Positions 49,774 through 61,870 of a DNA stretch of 64,000 bases are shown here, one piece after another. Where the stretch lies: assembly GCA_965153455.1 (NCBI GenBank), contig OZ234499.1:4137577-4201576 (forward strand), given 5' to 3'. The notes beneath the pieces are model-generated. The model was not told the origin of the DNA, made no database searches, and saw nothing but the letters and a program-made list of their open reading frames with translations. Source of the DNA: Sphagnum compactum. Taxonomy: Eukaryota > Bryophyta > Sphagnopsida > Sphagnales. The first letter of the stretch is position 1. Every line of letters starts with the position of its first letter. The position numbers and the translations under genes are program-made.

Positions 49774-49860
49774 TGGTGTAATGATTAAAAACTTGAACCT
49801 TCAAAATGAAAGTGAACGGTTCAAATTTTAACACTCACAATTTTAGGTTCCTTGTTTAAA
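49774..49860 (+). repeat. tRNA-like / hairpin module S2
   Basis: TGGTGTAATGA (A-box-like) is followed 45 bp later by GGTTCAAATTT (B-box-like), the arrangement of a pol III promoter in a tRNA-derived SINE. TTGAACCTTC and GAACGGTTCAA can also pair into a hairpin around an ~11-base loop. The wording is nearly the same as in the minus-strand copy at 55900-55954. Whether it is a SINE or a hairpin repeat is open. Confidence 0.45.
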
Positions 49861-51200
49861 TACTTTAAACTTATTTATTTATAATCTAGGTAGCTTAGTT
49901 AGACTCTTAAGTTAGGCATTTAGCCTAGATTTCCTAATTTAAGCTTCCAAGGCCTTAATTGCATGGCATCACACAATTGAACCAAAAATGTTCATTTTTG
50001 AATTCTAGGCTACCATGTGGCAACCCATAAATGGCCAATAAATTCTTTAATTAGAAATAAATTCTCACATGGTGATAAGAAATTAAATAAAACATTTTTA
50101 TTTTATATTTAAAAAATAAACCTCATTGATTAAATGCATTTTTCATGATTATTACTCAATTTAATATTACAAAATTCAACAACCATGATTGCATAAGCTT
50201 TCAAGATCGTGATCATCCATCCGTGATTGTGATCATGAAAATGGTATGGAATGGCATAAACAACTATGATCATGGCATGAAAAAGTCTAGTCATGGTTGT
50301 GATTAAATGGCATAAATGATGATTATGATTCAAATATGTAATCATCTAGTCACCAAGGCATATACAACTAAGATTTATAATCATGGATGGAGTCAGAGAT
50401 GGTGCCTTTTGGCATATTGATTTGTTGAAAATGCCTGTTATATTTATATAACAATGTTTATAATATATCAATTTAACACAAGTTTTGAAAGTAATCTAGT
50501 AAATATGACTTTTCAACATTTTTTAAAGTGTGTAACTAATGTTTCTTGTGCTTAAAAAACACTATGAAATAATATAAAAATATTGTCTAATCACAATTGT
50601 TCAACATTGTCACAACATTGTTTGACCAATCTTGTGCTACCACATTAGCTTATCAAAGCTACTCAAAAGTTACTTTAAAAGACATGGTTGGCTCCTTTTA
50701 TCATATTTGCACCTTATGCAATGACAAATGCATTGTGTAAAGTTCAACATCCAAACCCCAAGATGTTGACCCATTGTTTTTGAAAAAACCAAGGCCTTCA
50801 CTTGTGTGTGAAAAAAAATTTTACAGAAAGAAATGATTGGATTATCTATGCAACACATGTTAAAGATGATTGAATAACATAGTTCAATTGTGTTAGTGAA
50901 TTACAATAGATAGCCAAATTTTATAACTAATTGACCAAACTACCTAACCAACATTAGCTTATCAAATAGGACTACTAATTGGGGTAGTAGAGGAAAGTTG
51001 GAATGATTTATAATCATCTAGTTTGAAAGAGGTATAAAATGTAGTTTTGATATATGAAAGGGGGACAAGGACAATATGTCCATGTACTTTTGGGACATGT
51101 TCTTTCTATGAAAGGGGATTTTTAAAAATGATAAGTTCTTTATATTTCTTGATGTGTATGTGTGAATTTGTGTGTGTTTGAATATGAATAAGGTTTCAAA
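49861..51200. other. Unassigned stretch
   Basis: CTAGG/TTAGCC words continue to about 49950. At 50150-50340 CATGATC/GATCATG words are frequent but not ordered. No gene visible. Confidence 0.4.
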
Positions 51201-52130
51201 AATGATACAACCCTAGGTTTATTAAATGGTATTGGGGGTAAAAGAACATGTCGATTTCCAAATTTGCAACAAAATGCAAACCTAAGGTGCACTCCTTAGT
51301 TCCTAAGAGAGAAACTTGGGGATGGAGTTTTGGGATGGGATTATAACAAACTCACAACCAATAATTCAATGTGAAATCAATTGAAACAAACCAAAAAAGG
51401 GTGGTAAAAATAAAACAAAAATAATGCATGGACAAGCCACAAGCAAACCAAACTCACAAGACACCACGGCCCAAAGTTGGAGATGAGCCACCACCACTTA
51501 TCCTATAATATACAATGTGATTAAAGGTGGGGGCTGCATCAAAATGGTAAAAGCTCTTTGATTTCTTAAAAGGGAATCTTGAAAATTCCTAATTTTTCCC
51601 TAATAATGACTCCCACATTTTTTTATATTCTCATAATGCCTACATATTATCTTTGATTGAGAAAATTTTAAGGGCAAATTTGCAATTAAGAAAAAACTTT
51701 TCCAAGGATGTGTGACATGTTCAATTCAAAAGTCATTTCATCACTATTTTGTGGGTTTTAATGGTTGGAAAATAAACTGCCAATATCACTACCAACCTTT
51801 CTTTTGGCCATAACTTACAACTCCAAATGGCCAATGTGCATTCACTTTCAACATTTATGCTCCAAAACCTTTCCAATAATATAATGGGGGCTCAATTTGG
51901 ACCACTTTAGTACATGCACTTTTTGTCCCAAAAATCTTTAATGCCACAAGACTTTAACTCCCATAGTGGGAAAACCATTTTGGAGTGTTGGTCCATTCAT
52001 TTTCCCACACTTGTGGAAATGTGCTTGAGTCATGGGACTGCGTACAAGCTTCTATAATGTCCCAACTTTGGTCATGAGTCCAACACTAGGGGTCATGACA
52101 CTATTCCCCATTCAAAGAAAAGGTGAATGT
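51201..52130 (+). repeat. Family B copy B4
   Basis: After CCCTAGGTTTATTAAA, the PBS-like TGGTATTGGGGGTAAAAG is at 51227. The family landmarks AAGGTGCACTCCTTAG, TTTTGGGATGGGAT, GACAAGCCACAAGCAAAC, CACCACGGCCCAAAG and AGCCACCACCA follow. The 3' part has GGGGGCTCAATTTGGACC and TTTTCCCACACTTG, matching the copies at 33 and 16 kb. Most CpGs are gone. No coding sequence. Confidence 0.6.
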
Positions 52131-53110
52131 CCTCATTGGCACTTTGAACTTTTCCAAGGCATCATGTGTTAAACTAATTCCTTTTTGAACTCAAGACCTT
52201 TTTAGAACTCCATAAGTTCAATTGTGATTGTTTTACAAGAAGACTCTTTGAATCCTGCCCAAGTGAAAACTCAAGTCGAATTTATTGTTGACCTAAGTTG
52301 TTTGACACAATTGATCTTGTTACTTTGTACTTTAATCATAACAATCAAACCTACCAAAAGGTTTGTTTATCAAGGTGCAAGGGACAATGCCAAAAAATTT
52401 CATTAAACTTTAATCCCAAACTACATGATTATATAAGTACGCAAACAAGGTCATGACTTCCTATGTTGGCCACCACTACCAATTGAATGTTTTGGAATGC
52501 ACTTCAAAGCACACACACCTTGCTATGAATTCACCTTGCTTACTTTCTCTCTTGGGACCAAAGTTTCCTTGAATCCTAAAGGACAAACTCAAATTTGATT
52601 TGAACATACAAAAAAATAGTTCAATTATTCTATGTGATTTCTATGAGTTTTATTTTAACATGCATTTAAATTTTCATGACAACTAATTTTTTTTTAAGTC
52701 CTTGGATTTATTTACATGCAATTAAATTTGGTACCACACATTTGGATTATGTAAAATTATCCCCCAAGTTAAAAACATAAGTGAGGGTGGATGCACAATA
52801 TAGGGGCTCAATAATGGTAGAAAATACACTCCTTATAAGTCCGTACAAGATTTTTTTAAATGATTCAAATGGACATGGTTGTTAGTTTTTAAATATTATT
52901 ATTTTAATCTTTGAATAATACATGTTCAAACATCTAAACCTTCCCAAATCTATGTGAAAACTTATATTTAATGTAATCGATGTCATTTTTAAATTTGAAA
53001 GTCTTAAAAAGAAAACTCACAAAATCTAAAGGAATAATGCCCCATCTAAAAATTTCAATATGGTTTTGGGACAAAGAAATTGAAAAACAAACAAAAATTG
53101 CAATACATAT
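52131..53110. other. Unassigned stretch
   Basis: AT-rich. The ORF at 52224-52406 shows no domain I recognise. Confidence 0.4.
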
Positions 53111-53111
53111 G

Positions 53112-54115
53112 TGTAACACGAAATTAGGTCGCCAATGCTAGTGTGAACACTGGCTGATCTTGGGATTTAATTTTTACTTTAGTAGCCGTCATTTAGCTAC
53201 GGCAGTCTTTCCATTACTCCTGCATGGAAGTGCATGGGGAGGTTTGTCTTTGGGTGTGTGTGAGATGTTGTACAGGAAGGAGGTGGCGCGAATGATGGGA
53301 AGGAGTGGAGCGGCATTGATGAGCCGAAGTGGAAGGCACGGCGGTGGCGGAGTAACGGAAAAAGGAAGCTTGTGATGGAAGCTAGGGGGAAACTGGAGAG
53401 GAGGAGGAGCTGCAGGTCTGGAGGTGTGGCTGTTTTTGGGGGGAGATCAGTAGATCAACACTAGAGAGGAGATCATAGGCAGATAGACAAAGAGCAATCT
53501 TAGGAGGAAGAGTAGGAGGGAAGCTTGGGGTATAGCTAGAGAGGTCTGATTTTTGAGAGCGTGGTGAGCTCGGGAGTTTTTTTTTGAACACTGTTTGATC
53601 ATTGCTTTAGGAGGAAGAGATAGAGCTGAAGAGGTCAGATGAGCTTAGAAGAATATAGACATATCACTCTGTATGTCTGTTTTTGTAGAAAGCTTGGCTG
53701 TGTTGCTGAAACTTTCCGCTGCGCCAGCGATTTAGCCGAGTAGGATGCATGGTTCTGGATGAGCATACTGGAGTGGGAAGCTTGTGCTGTCGGGGAAATT
53801 TTGTAAATTATGAGCTCTGAATCACAATCTTTGGAATTCTGTCTTGTCGATTTGCGTGAGTAGGAATTGTGTTTGGGGCAGTTCACTGAAGGGGTTTTTG
53901 CATCGGGGATGTGTGCATCTCAGTGGGGTTTAGTAGGACTAGAAGACAGAAGTTCTGGACTTGGATTAGCGCAATTGTCATGCTGTTTGTCTAATGGACG
54001 AACGCCCAATCGTATTTCTGTCAGAGTGAACTCATCTAAGGGGTCGAATCGTTGTTGGATCTTGCCCTTTTCTTTTGGTTACATATGGACTTATGAAAAT
54101 ATGGTCAATGTTTGA
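53112..54115. other. CpG-containing island of unknown origin
   Basis: About 1 kb with much higher G+C and many CpGs (GGTGGCGCGAATGATGGG, CACGGCGGTGGCGG) in an AT-rich setting. It opens with TGTAACACGAAATTAGGTCG, and the plus strand is purine-rich at 53270-53560. Candidate ORFs at 53160-53375 and 53867-54115 (plus) and 53382-53591 and 53635-53886 (minus) have no domain I recognise. It could be a young LTR, a leader region or a captured gene piece; I found no matching copy in the window. Confidence 0.4.
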
Positions 54116-55220
54116 CCATTCAAAAGTCCTTAACTATTAAACAGTTAAGGTTTTCAAAGAAAAGATTTTTCATATGAGTTTATCATCTTGTATTACATTA
54201 TATATTGAGTAACAAATTTGGAGTGTGAATCAATATAAAATTTTCCATTTTGTGATGTACCAATTAAATGATTAGTCCATATTTTTTGACATCAAAGTCC
54301 ATTACTATTAACAAATGAATTTTTTATCAATAAATAACCACACAATTCTTTGTATAATGAATTGTTTTATTCTAGATCCAAGTCTCAATTAATAGATATA
54401 AGGAGATATTAATCACCATATGCATTTGAAGAAAGGGTACTCGAGGAAAAAACACTGTTTTGTCACAAAAGTGAGCCACCATAGTTTGCATCTTCTCATG
54501 ATGTCCTCATCACACTTAAAGTTTGATATGTTTATTTGTTGGCTAGTTGTGGAAAGCTTCTATGGCTTTTTGGGCAAGATCCATGTCGAATTAATTCACC
54601 CAAGAAGTCCCTAATATCGCATGTAAACTTTCCACCTCACCAAATACTTGTGTTCGTGGCCCCACAACTACCTTGACGTGAACACAACTACCACCTCAAA
54701 TTTTGATTCATTATCAACGAGATTTGGAGTGTTAACTCATTTTCTTGATCAAGCCTTGAAACATCACAAGCAACCAACTTCAAAAGAGAAACATGTATGG
54801 GATGAACTTTTAGATTTTCTTACAACTTTAACTTATATATGTTTTTTAACACTTTGAACAATCATGCATATGGTCCTAAAAACTTATGACTTAAGTCTTA
54901 AAACAATTGGAAATTCTTTATTTTCACTCACACTTCATCTCCCTCCTCAAACATCACTTATGTTGGGCCTTGTCCACATAATCCTCATTTCATTTTTGCA
55001 CCTTTTCAAGAGTGGCCTTGATCAACTCCCATTAATGTTTCCTTTCCTTGTTAAGTTACACACCACTATAACTTCCTCATTTGCATTGCTAGAAAACCAT
55101 CAATTTGTGACCTAAGTTGCAAAAACATTTGATGATTTGCTAATCACCATTGGGATAAGTGTTATCCTAGTTGTTAAACTATGTTCTAAGTTATTGTAAA
55201 AAAACCCAGCCATGTCAAGG
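54116..55220. other. Unassigned stretch
   Basis: Short plus-strand ORFs at 54420, 54648 and 54864 lie in series in different frames and may be a decayed coding region, but no domain could be read. Confidence 0.35.
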
Positions 55221-55740
55221 CACTACAAGAAGTCATGGCTTTTTCAATGAGAACTTTTAGTCAAAAAGGTTCCATTTTGCACATTTACCAACTTGACCAA
55301 TCAATTATTTTGGACAAGTTTATTTGAACACGTCCTCATTGATTATTGGTCAAGGTGAGAATGTGTCCAAATTGAACAATGGTTTTTCTGACCAATGAAT
55401 TTTTTGAACAATGGTTATATTGGTCAATTTAGCAATCAGTTCATCCCACCACATGGACCACCATCCTACACCATCCTAGTTCATGCTCATTCATCACATG
55501 TCACAACATAGGCCAATGTAACTACCATGTGTCAACATAAGTTCATTATTTGTATCACAACTAGTTCATTATTTGTAAGAATATGGTATTTTGGCCATTA
55601 TTGTTTGATGAAACAAATGGTTTTTTTTTTTCAAACGTGGCTATATTAAACATGAATTAATTGTTAGAGTTTTGGTCAAATTGGTAGTCAATTTTGTGTA
55701 ACCATGAAGTTTTTTGGCCCAATTGTGTGATGATAGGTGG
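55221..55740 (+). mobile_element. CACTA-type 5' end fragment with TTGGTCAA repeats
   Basis: CACTACAAGAA at 55221 is the classical En/Spm-type terminus. It is followed by repeated TTGGTCAA/TTGACCAAT words (55285, 55350, 55388, 55430, 55670), resembling subterminal transposase-binding repeats of a family different from the CACTAGTAGAAAA one. No matching CTTGTAGTG end was found in the window. Confidence 0.4.
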
Positions 55741-55899
55741 TAGTCAAGGTCTAATCAAATAATGTTAACCTAAAAAGCTTAGCTTAGGTGACCTAAGCTA
55801 AAAACAAATATAAGATAAGAGACTAGGTAGGCCACCTAGGCAAGGAACTTAATTATAAATTATAACAACCTATGTCATTCATCTGAATTGCAAGAATGA

Positions 55900-55954
55900 G
55901 AATTTGAACCCTTCACTTCCATTTTGAAGGTTCAAGCCCTCAACCATTGAACCA
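55900..55954 (-). repeat. tRNA-like / hairpin module S3
   Basis: On the minus strand, TGGTTCAATGG (A-box-like, 55954-55944) is followed 44 bp later by GGTTCAAATTC (B-box-like, 55910-55900). The A-to-B distance is within the range seen in tRNA-derived SINEs. TTGAACCTTC and GAAGGGTTCAA form a 10-bp stem with one bulge. It is the best-preserved of the four related modules. Confidence 0.5.
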
Positions 55955-55979
55955 TAACTTTTTTTATGTAACAAAACTA

Positions 55980-56441
55980 CCCACCACAAAATTATAAACA
56001 ATCCATTAAGCTAGGCCTACCCCACCCTAGCCTAAGCAAACCTAGGTTGACCTAGGCTATCCTAAACCTATCTAGGTTATATAAACATACAAAAGTTGAC
56101 CTAGTCTACATACAAACATAGGTTTAACATGTAATAACTTAAAATATCCTAGAACATGTTAATTTAGGTTGATCAAGGTGAACTTAGGTTGATCAAGGCT
56201 AGTTTAGGCTAACTTAACCTAGCTTAACTTAACCTAGCTTAAACTAACCTTACGTTAATTTAGGTTGACATAGATTAGTCCCTAATTTGACCTAGGCTAA
56301 TGTAGACCTCCTTAGGATGACCTAGATTAACTTAAGCCTCCTTAGCATATTGTAAATTAATTTAATATAACCTAGGGCTACCTAAGCTAAACTAGTTTAG
56401 CGTAAATTAATCTAAAATAAACCTTGGCTAACATATGTTAA
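55980..56441 (+). repeat. Array of CTAGGTTGACCTAGG-like words, left half
   Basis: Loosely periodic CTAGGTTGA/TTAACCTAGC words run up to the CACTA insertion at 56445 and resume at 59379, so the element split one array. Confidence 0.7.
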
Positions 56442-56444
56442 ACT

Positions 56445-59378
56445 CACTAGTAGAAAAACCTTCCTTTTGCAACTATGTCTCCAACTACATTTCAATTAAA
56501 AAACATAATTGAAAGGAACAAATATAGTTGCAAAGTATTTTTTGCAACTAGGAAATGTTTTTTCAACTACAAACCAGAAAAGTCAACAAGTACAAATAAA
56601 AAATGACATTTTAGTTGAAAAGGTCAACCACGTGTCAACACCACAACAATAGCCACTATTTACCATTTTAGTTGCAAATCGCATACCACTATAGTCAAGA
56701 ATTGTTTTCAATTGTTCTTGATTGTCGATGAACCTCATATGCTAATTGGGCATGATGTCATCCAAAAATTCATTTACAATTTTAACTAGGTTACAACTAT
56801 GTAAGTTGAACCATTTCACCAATGGTTTGGTGACACGTGACACATTCACAATGTTGACACATGACACATTCACAAAATTTGAGGTCAATGAATAGTTAAA
56901 TGACACATAACATGCTCACAAAAATTGGGGTCAACACATGATTAAATGACATGTGGCACACCCACATCCATAGGCTAGGCCATGTGGTGTTTGAACATTG
57001 GCCACCTAGCCTAAACATTGGTTAGGTTTAGACCTAGAAACCTAAGTTAAGTTTAAATATAGGTCATTTAACTTAGGTTTAATGCTAGACCTAGGCACCT
57101 ATGTTAGGCCTAAACCTAAACCACATGGCACTTAACAAATGAAATCTTATTTGATTTGGTTTAGCCTTTTAGGTTGAACCTTTTTCATTAGCTCATCTCA
57201 AATGGCTATAATGTATTTTCATGATTATTGTGTTTATCTAACAATCGTAATGCATTCCTTTATATAGTTTGGATTCTTGGATTGGAACCCAAACAATTTA
57301 GATAAACATTTTAGTTATAACCTAGTTGTAACTTGGTTGCAACTTAATTGTAACTCAAATAGTTATAATTTATTTACAACCCAATTACAAACTAATCTAA
57401 GGCTAGTTAGTCCTAGACCTAAACTAATAATCTACCTAGTTTAAGTCTAGTTAGTTACATCAATTATTTGTAGTAATTAATCATCATCCATTATTCATTG
57501 TATAGTTAAACAGTTTCAAAAAATATATATTACTTTCATTTATTAAATAATATTATGGTTAATTTAAATCTTAAAATTTTGAATGATTAACGATTAATTA
57601 TTCAATATTTAATACTAATTTGTTATAACTTCTTATTAACATTTCATAAAACAAATAATTAACTAAAATATTAAAAATTCAGTCATATTTTTAGTGATGT
57701 TCTAATTAAATTAATTATTATAATGTAATGATAATTCATAATTGGCTAAAATTATAGCAACAACACTAATAATAATGTTGTAGTTAGTAGTTAAGCTAGG
57801 TTAGGTATATTATTATTATTATGCATATTGTAAGTATAAAAGTGTTCAAATAATAATATTTTCTACAATTACATGGTAATTTATTAAATATCCTACTAAC
57901 TATTTTGATAATTATTATAATTTAATAATAAATAATAATAAAATCTGGCCAATAATTAGTTTTTTTAAAAAATGTAACTAATAGCCGACATTTAAATAAA
58001 CATTAGAATTCCCAAAAAATATTAATTATGTATCATTGCTTGGTATGTGGTAAACAAAAATTGAATCTACAAATAATAAATTACGCATGTTTTGAATATA
58101 CACATTATTAAGTTGACTTACATTTCAGAATTAAATTATATTTTCAAATTAAAGTGTAATATTTATATACATAGAAAAATTAATTTATACATGTAGCTTA
58201 ATAATTAATTAATTTTATCATAATTTTAAAAACATTAAGACATAATATGTATTAAAATGAAAAAACATTAAAGTGCCACAAAATAATAATTATGCATCAC
58301 TACTTGATTTGTTGTAAATTAAAATTTGATTTATGTAGAAATAATAAATTACACATATTGAACATAAATTACAAAATTATATTTCAGAATTTTTTAAAAC
58401 TTTATTTTGAAATAAAAAATTAAACATTTATATGCACACAAAACATTGCATCATACATAATCGTTCATTTACACAAATAGAATTTACATGTACTTTAATG
58501 TTTAATGAAATTTCATTAAATTTTCTTTAAATATTAAGATATCATGTGTATAAAAATAAACATTTTAGTTCCACAAAATCATTAGTCATGTATCATTACT
58601 TGATATGTTGTGAACTAAAATTTGATCTACATAAAAATAATAAATTATATGTATTGAACATACACATTATTACAAACTTATAATTCATAATTTCCTTAAA
58701 TTTTACTACTTGCATGCACACAAAAAATTTACATCGTACATTATTACTAACATATATTTCAGATTTTCCTTAAATTTTATTTTCAAATTAGAGTTTAATA
58801 TTTACATTCATTAAAAAAAAACCATTCAAATATACAAGTAAAATTTACATTTAATTTAATGTTATCATAATTTAAAATAAATGTTAAGATATTATATGTA
58901 TAAAATTGAAATCCCCTGCTAGTAGTTTAAGTTAGTGGAAAGAGATAGTTGCAACAAAGTTGTAAACAAGATTGCATTTCATCCATCCTTTAAAACATTT
59001 TATCATTCATATGTGTGTGATTCATGGTGTCACCAAAATAGTCAAACACTAGTAAATGTTTTGATTGTGTGCCAACTAGAGAAGCTTAAATGCCAAGAAT
59101 ATTTCAAAAATGGCCCCTTAATCGAAAAATGTTTCACATTGTTTACCACTATAGGTAGGCATTCAACTTGAAAACATCATTAATGCCAAGAATATTCAAC
59201 AAAGGACCACCTAGTTGAAAAATGTTTTCAACTATATACACATAGAGTAAATGAGTCAATTTACTTAGTAATTGCCATAATTTTAGTTAATTTTAAAAAA
59301 AATCCCAATTACAACATAGTTGCAAATGACGTGTAGTTAAACACTTTTTGGTTACAAAAATGGCATTTTCTATTAGTG
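56445..59378. mobile_element. Non-autonomous CACTA transposon, 2934 bp (sibling of 44.1 kb element)
   Basis: Ends are CACTAGTAGAAAA on the left and TTTTCTATTAGTG on the right. Flanking triplets are ACT and ACC (two of three match). Subterminal TAGTTGCAA words are present on both sides. Read in reverse, its interior repeats that of the 44103-48744 element: GACACATTCACAATGTTGACAC words (56830-56930), TTAGGTTTA-rich sequence, and TATCATTACTTGATATGTTG words at 58024, 58291 and 58591. It lacks the ~440-bp duplication and the nested 517-bp element. No transposase ORF is present; the ORF at 58935 is subterminal repeat. Confidence 0.75.
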
Positions 59379-59745
59379 ACCTAAATTAAATGTAGGTTAA
59401 ACCTAGGCCAACCAAGTCTAAACCCTGGTTAAACCCATGTTAATTCAAATCAAACCTAGGTAAAACATTGGTTAAACCTATGTTAACTTAGATTAGACCT
59501 AGGTTAAACCTTGGTAAACCCATGCTAAACCTAGGCTAAACAAGGCTAAATTTTGACTAAACCTTGGTGAAAATAAAACTTGGCTAAATTAAACCTTGAC
59601 TAAACCTTGATTCAAATTTCATTAAACTTTGATTAAATTAAATCTTGTTGAAATTAAAACTTCCCTAAACTTTGGTTAATAATTGGCTAACCTAGGTTGA
59701 ACTTAGGTCGAACCTTGGATAAACCAAGGTTAAACCTCATTATGT
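59379..59745 (+). repeat. Array of TTAAACCTAGGTTAAACC-like words, right half
   Basis: About 365 bp of words with a loose period near 11 bp, continuing the array broken by the CACTA insertion. Confidence 0.7.
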
Positions 59746-60025
59746 TAAAAAATGGTTTTTATGATTAAGTCATTTTGCGACTAATGACCAAATTTAGTCA
59801 TGTAATGATACATGGACAATACTCGTTGTTAACATTTGTGCAGTTATGGTCATATACATGACTACTTAACTATAATTATGACTACATGATTTAAAAGTCA
59901 TGTAGGGAAAAAAAACAAAAAAACACATGTCCCGTTGACCCTATTTGACCAATTATAAAAGTTAGATAGAAATGAACACAATCATCATGCACATGCCAAT
60001 GTTGATTTATTATTGATTTTTTGAG
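59746..60025. other. Short unassigned stretch before the solo LTR
   Basis: Contains AGTCATGTA/CATGACTAC words like those at 28.9 kb, but no feature with ends. Confidence 0.35.
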
Positions 60026-60030
60026 TAACT
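60026..60030 (+). other. Target-site duplication of solo LTR (left), TAACT
   Basis: TAACT here equals TAACT at 62885-62889, the 5-bp duplication expected for Ty3/gypsy integration. Confidence 0.85.
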
Positions 60031-60548
60031 TGTGAGCCATGGATTATAGCTCAACAATTAGTTAAACATTAGTTCCGTAATTTTCCTTAGTATTAATGAT
60101 TTGAATGCTTATAAGCCTCCAAGTAGTGATTATTAATAGTTGAATCAGCTTTTGTGATATTTCTAGGCATATAGTACTTCTTTATTTCAGTTGATGTAGC
60201 TCTTAATCAGTTAAGCACCTAGTAAACCTTTTAAAGTACATTATCCCTTTTATGTTGCAGAGAAGGGAAAGGGGATGTAGAATTAGTTGTGATTTATTGA
60301 TATATAGGGAGTACAAGCCCATAATTAACAATAGCATTCCGCCATGACAAGGTTAAGTTAGTCTGTAGAAGAATCTTCAAGCACTAAGGATGTACTTGTA
60401 AGATTTTTAGGATGTAGTCCTAATACATCTTTATTTAGTTTCACTTCTATCAGACTTTTAAATACAATCTAATCAAACTTAAGTATTAACATTTCCGCCT
60501 GAGTAGCCTCAGGTGAATTACAACTGAATAACTGACTTAAAGGATAAA

Positions 60549-61028
60549 TCACAGTTGTAAAAAATCTACGATGCGGTGAATGGTGCGAGCGAGGTACTCG
60601 GCTCGATGCTCCAGGGGAAGTGGGTTGATCGGGCCTCGTAGCCAACGATAATGGCCATCACCGGGAACCCGCGTTCGACAATGGAGACGGACATCATCAT
60701 CTTCGCACTAGCACTCTTCAAACCTTTCTGGAGCGGCTCCATGAGCAGGAACAAACTCTAAATAAATTGCTAAAGCATGTGGGTTAGGGGACAGTCGACG
60801 ATCCCATACCGAACGAGCGACTCGAGTGCGCACCACTCTCCTGGGCGGTTCTTCTTCGCGCGGCCGTTGAGAAACATTCAAGTCGAGCGGTGCTTCTTCA
60901 AGCTCTTCTTGTTGTACGGGTGCGACTGGAGGATTTGAAGGCGTAGCGTCATCGTCCGCCATGACTAGTTGCACCTGCATCAACAAAAACCAAGAAGGTA
61001 GTACAAACAAGGTGGTACTTGCGTTCAA
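60549..61028 (-). pseudogene. LTR-borne antisense ORF, second copy, same TAG
   Basis: Counterpart of the ORF at 288-767. It runs from ATG at 61028 (in-frame MADDD start near 60962) to TAG at 60708-60710, then open in the same frame for 52 codons to a TGA at 60549-60551. Over the MADDD...FEEC part (about 84 residues) six residues differ from the left copy (V/A, L/P, D/A, S/P, L/P, R/H). By eye I count about 14 base changes in roughly 235 bp. The frame has stayed free of new stops in both copies, but with few changes that is weak evidence of selection. Function unknown. Confidence 0.45.
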
Positions 61029-61870
61029 AAGGGGTCGAGGCCTTTTTATTTAATAAGTTAGGGTAGGCGTAAGGTGTGGAAGTGATGGCGGAACCTTATC
61101 AAAACTCGAACACCCTAGATCTAAGGGATTCATCAAACCCTAAATTCAACGGTGGATCTAAAAGTATGTGAGAGTTTTTTTTTTATGCAAATTGTAATTC
61201 CAATTTACTATGTACTACATAGTTAATTAGTGCATAGTAAAGTAAATAGGAAGGGAATATCAAAGGAGTAAATGTTACACGGAAATGTTACTTCAACCAT
61301 TGAATTAGTCAAGTAAGAACTCAAGGACTCTTCCTTGTTACTACCGATAATTTATCCTAGTAGTTAGTTACTTGAAGTAATTAGGATGAAGAAGTAGGAT
61401 GTGAAGGTCAACGGACGGAAAAGATATGGATCAAGCTCAAGAGACCTCATCAAGATATCCAAGATAAGGGGGAGGTTGGATCCTCCAAATCCCATTAGTC
61501 ATGAGGATTTTCATCCTCTTTGATTGGAGGATGGAATATCTCTTGTGTTTCATTGGGCCCAAGGATTCTCATCCTAATTTCAATTGGATGGCCATTCATT
61601 CTCAAATTCTCATTGGCCCTTGAAGGATGAGGAGGCCATTGATTGGTGCAAAAGGATTTCAAAGCTTTCATTGGACAAGGGGAACAAGCTCAAGGAAGGT
61701 CATGGAGGCTTACCAAGAAAGAAAGCATTGTGTGTATGAAAAGAAAGGAGAAGGAAGAGGAGAATGAAGTGGGAGAAAGGTTGTTAGTTCTTGTGTGTGG
61801 GAGGTGTTCATGGAAAGGTTATGAAAAAATGAAGCATGGAATGGAGTTGTGTGTAGCAAGTAATCGTAGT

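Noticed and set aside
60250-60278. Polypurine tract followed by LTR start at TGTAG
   Set aside because: The purine run is inside the LTR: the same run lies at position 1 of the 5' LTR copy, and the true start with TSD is at 60031.
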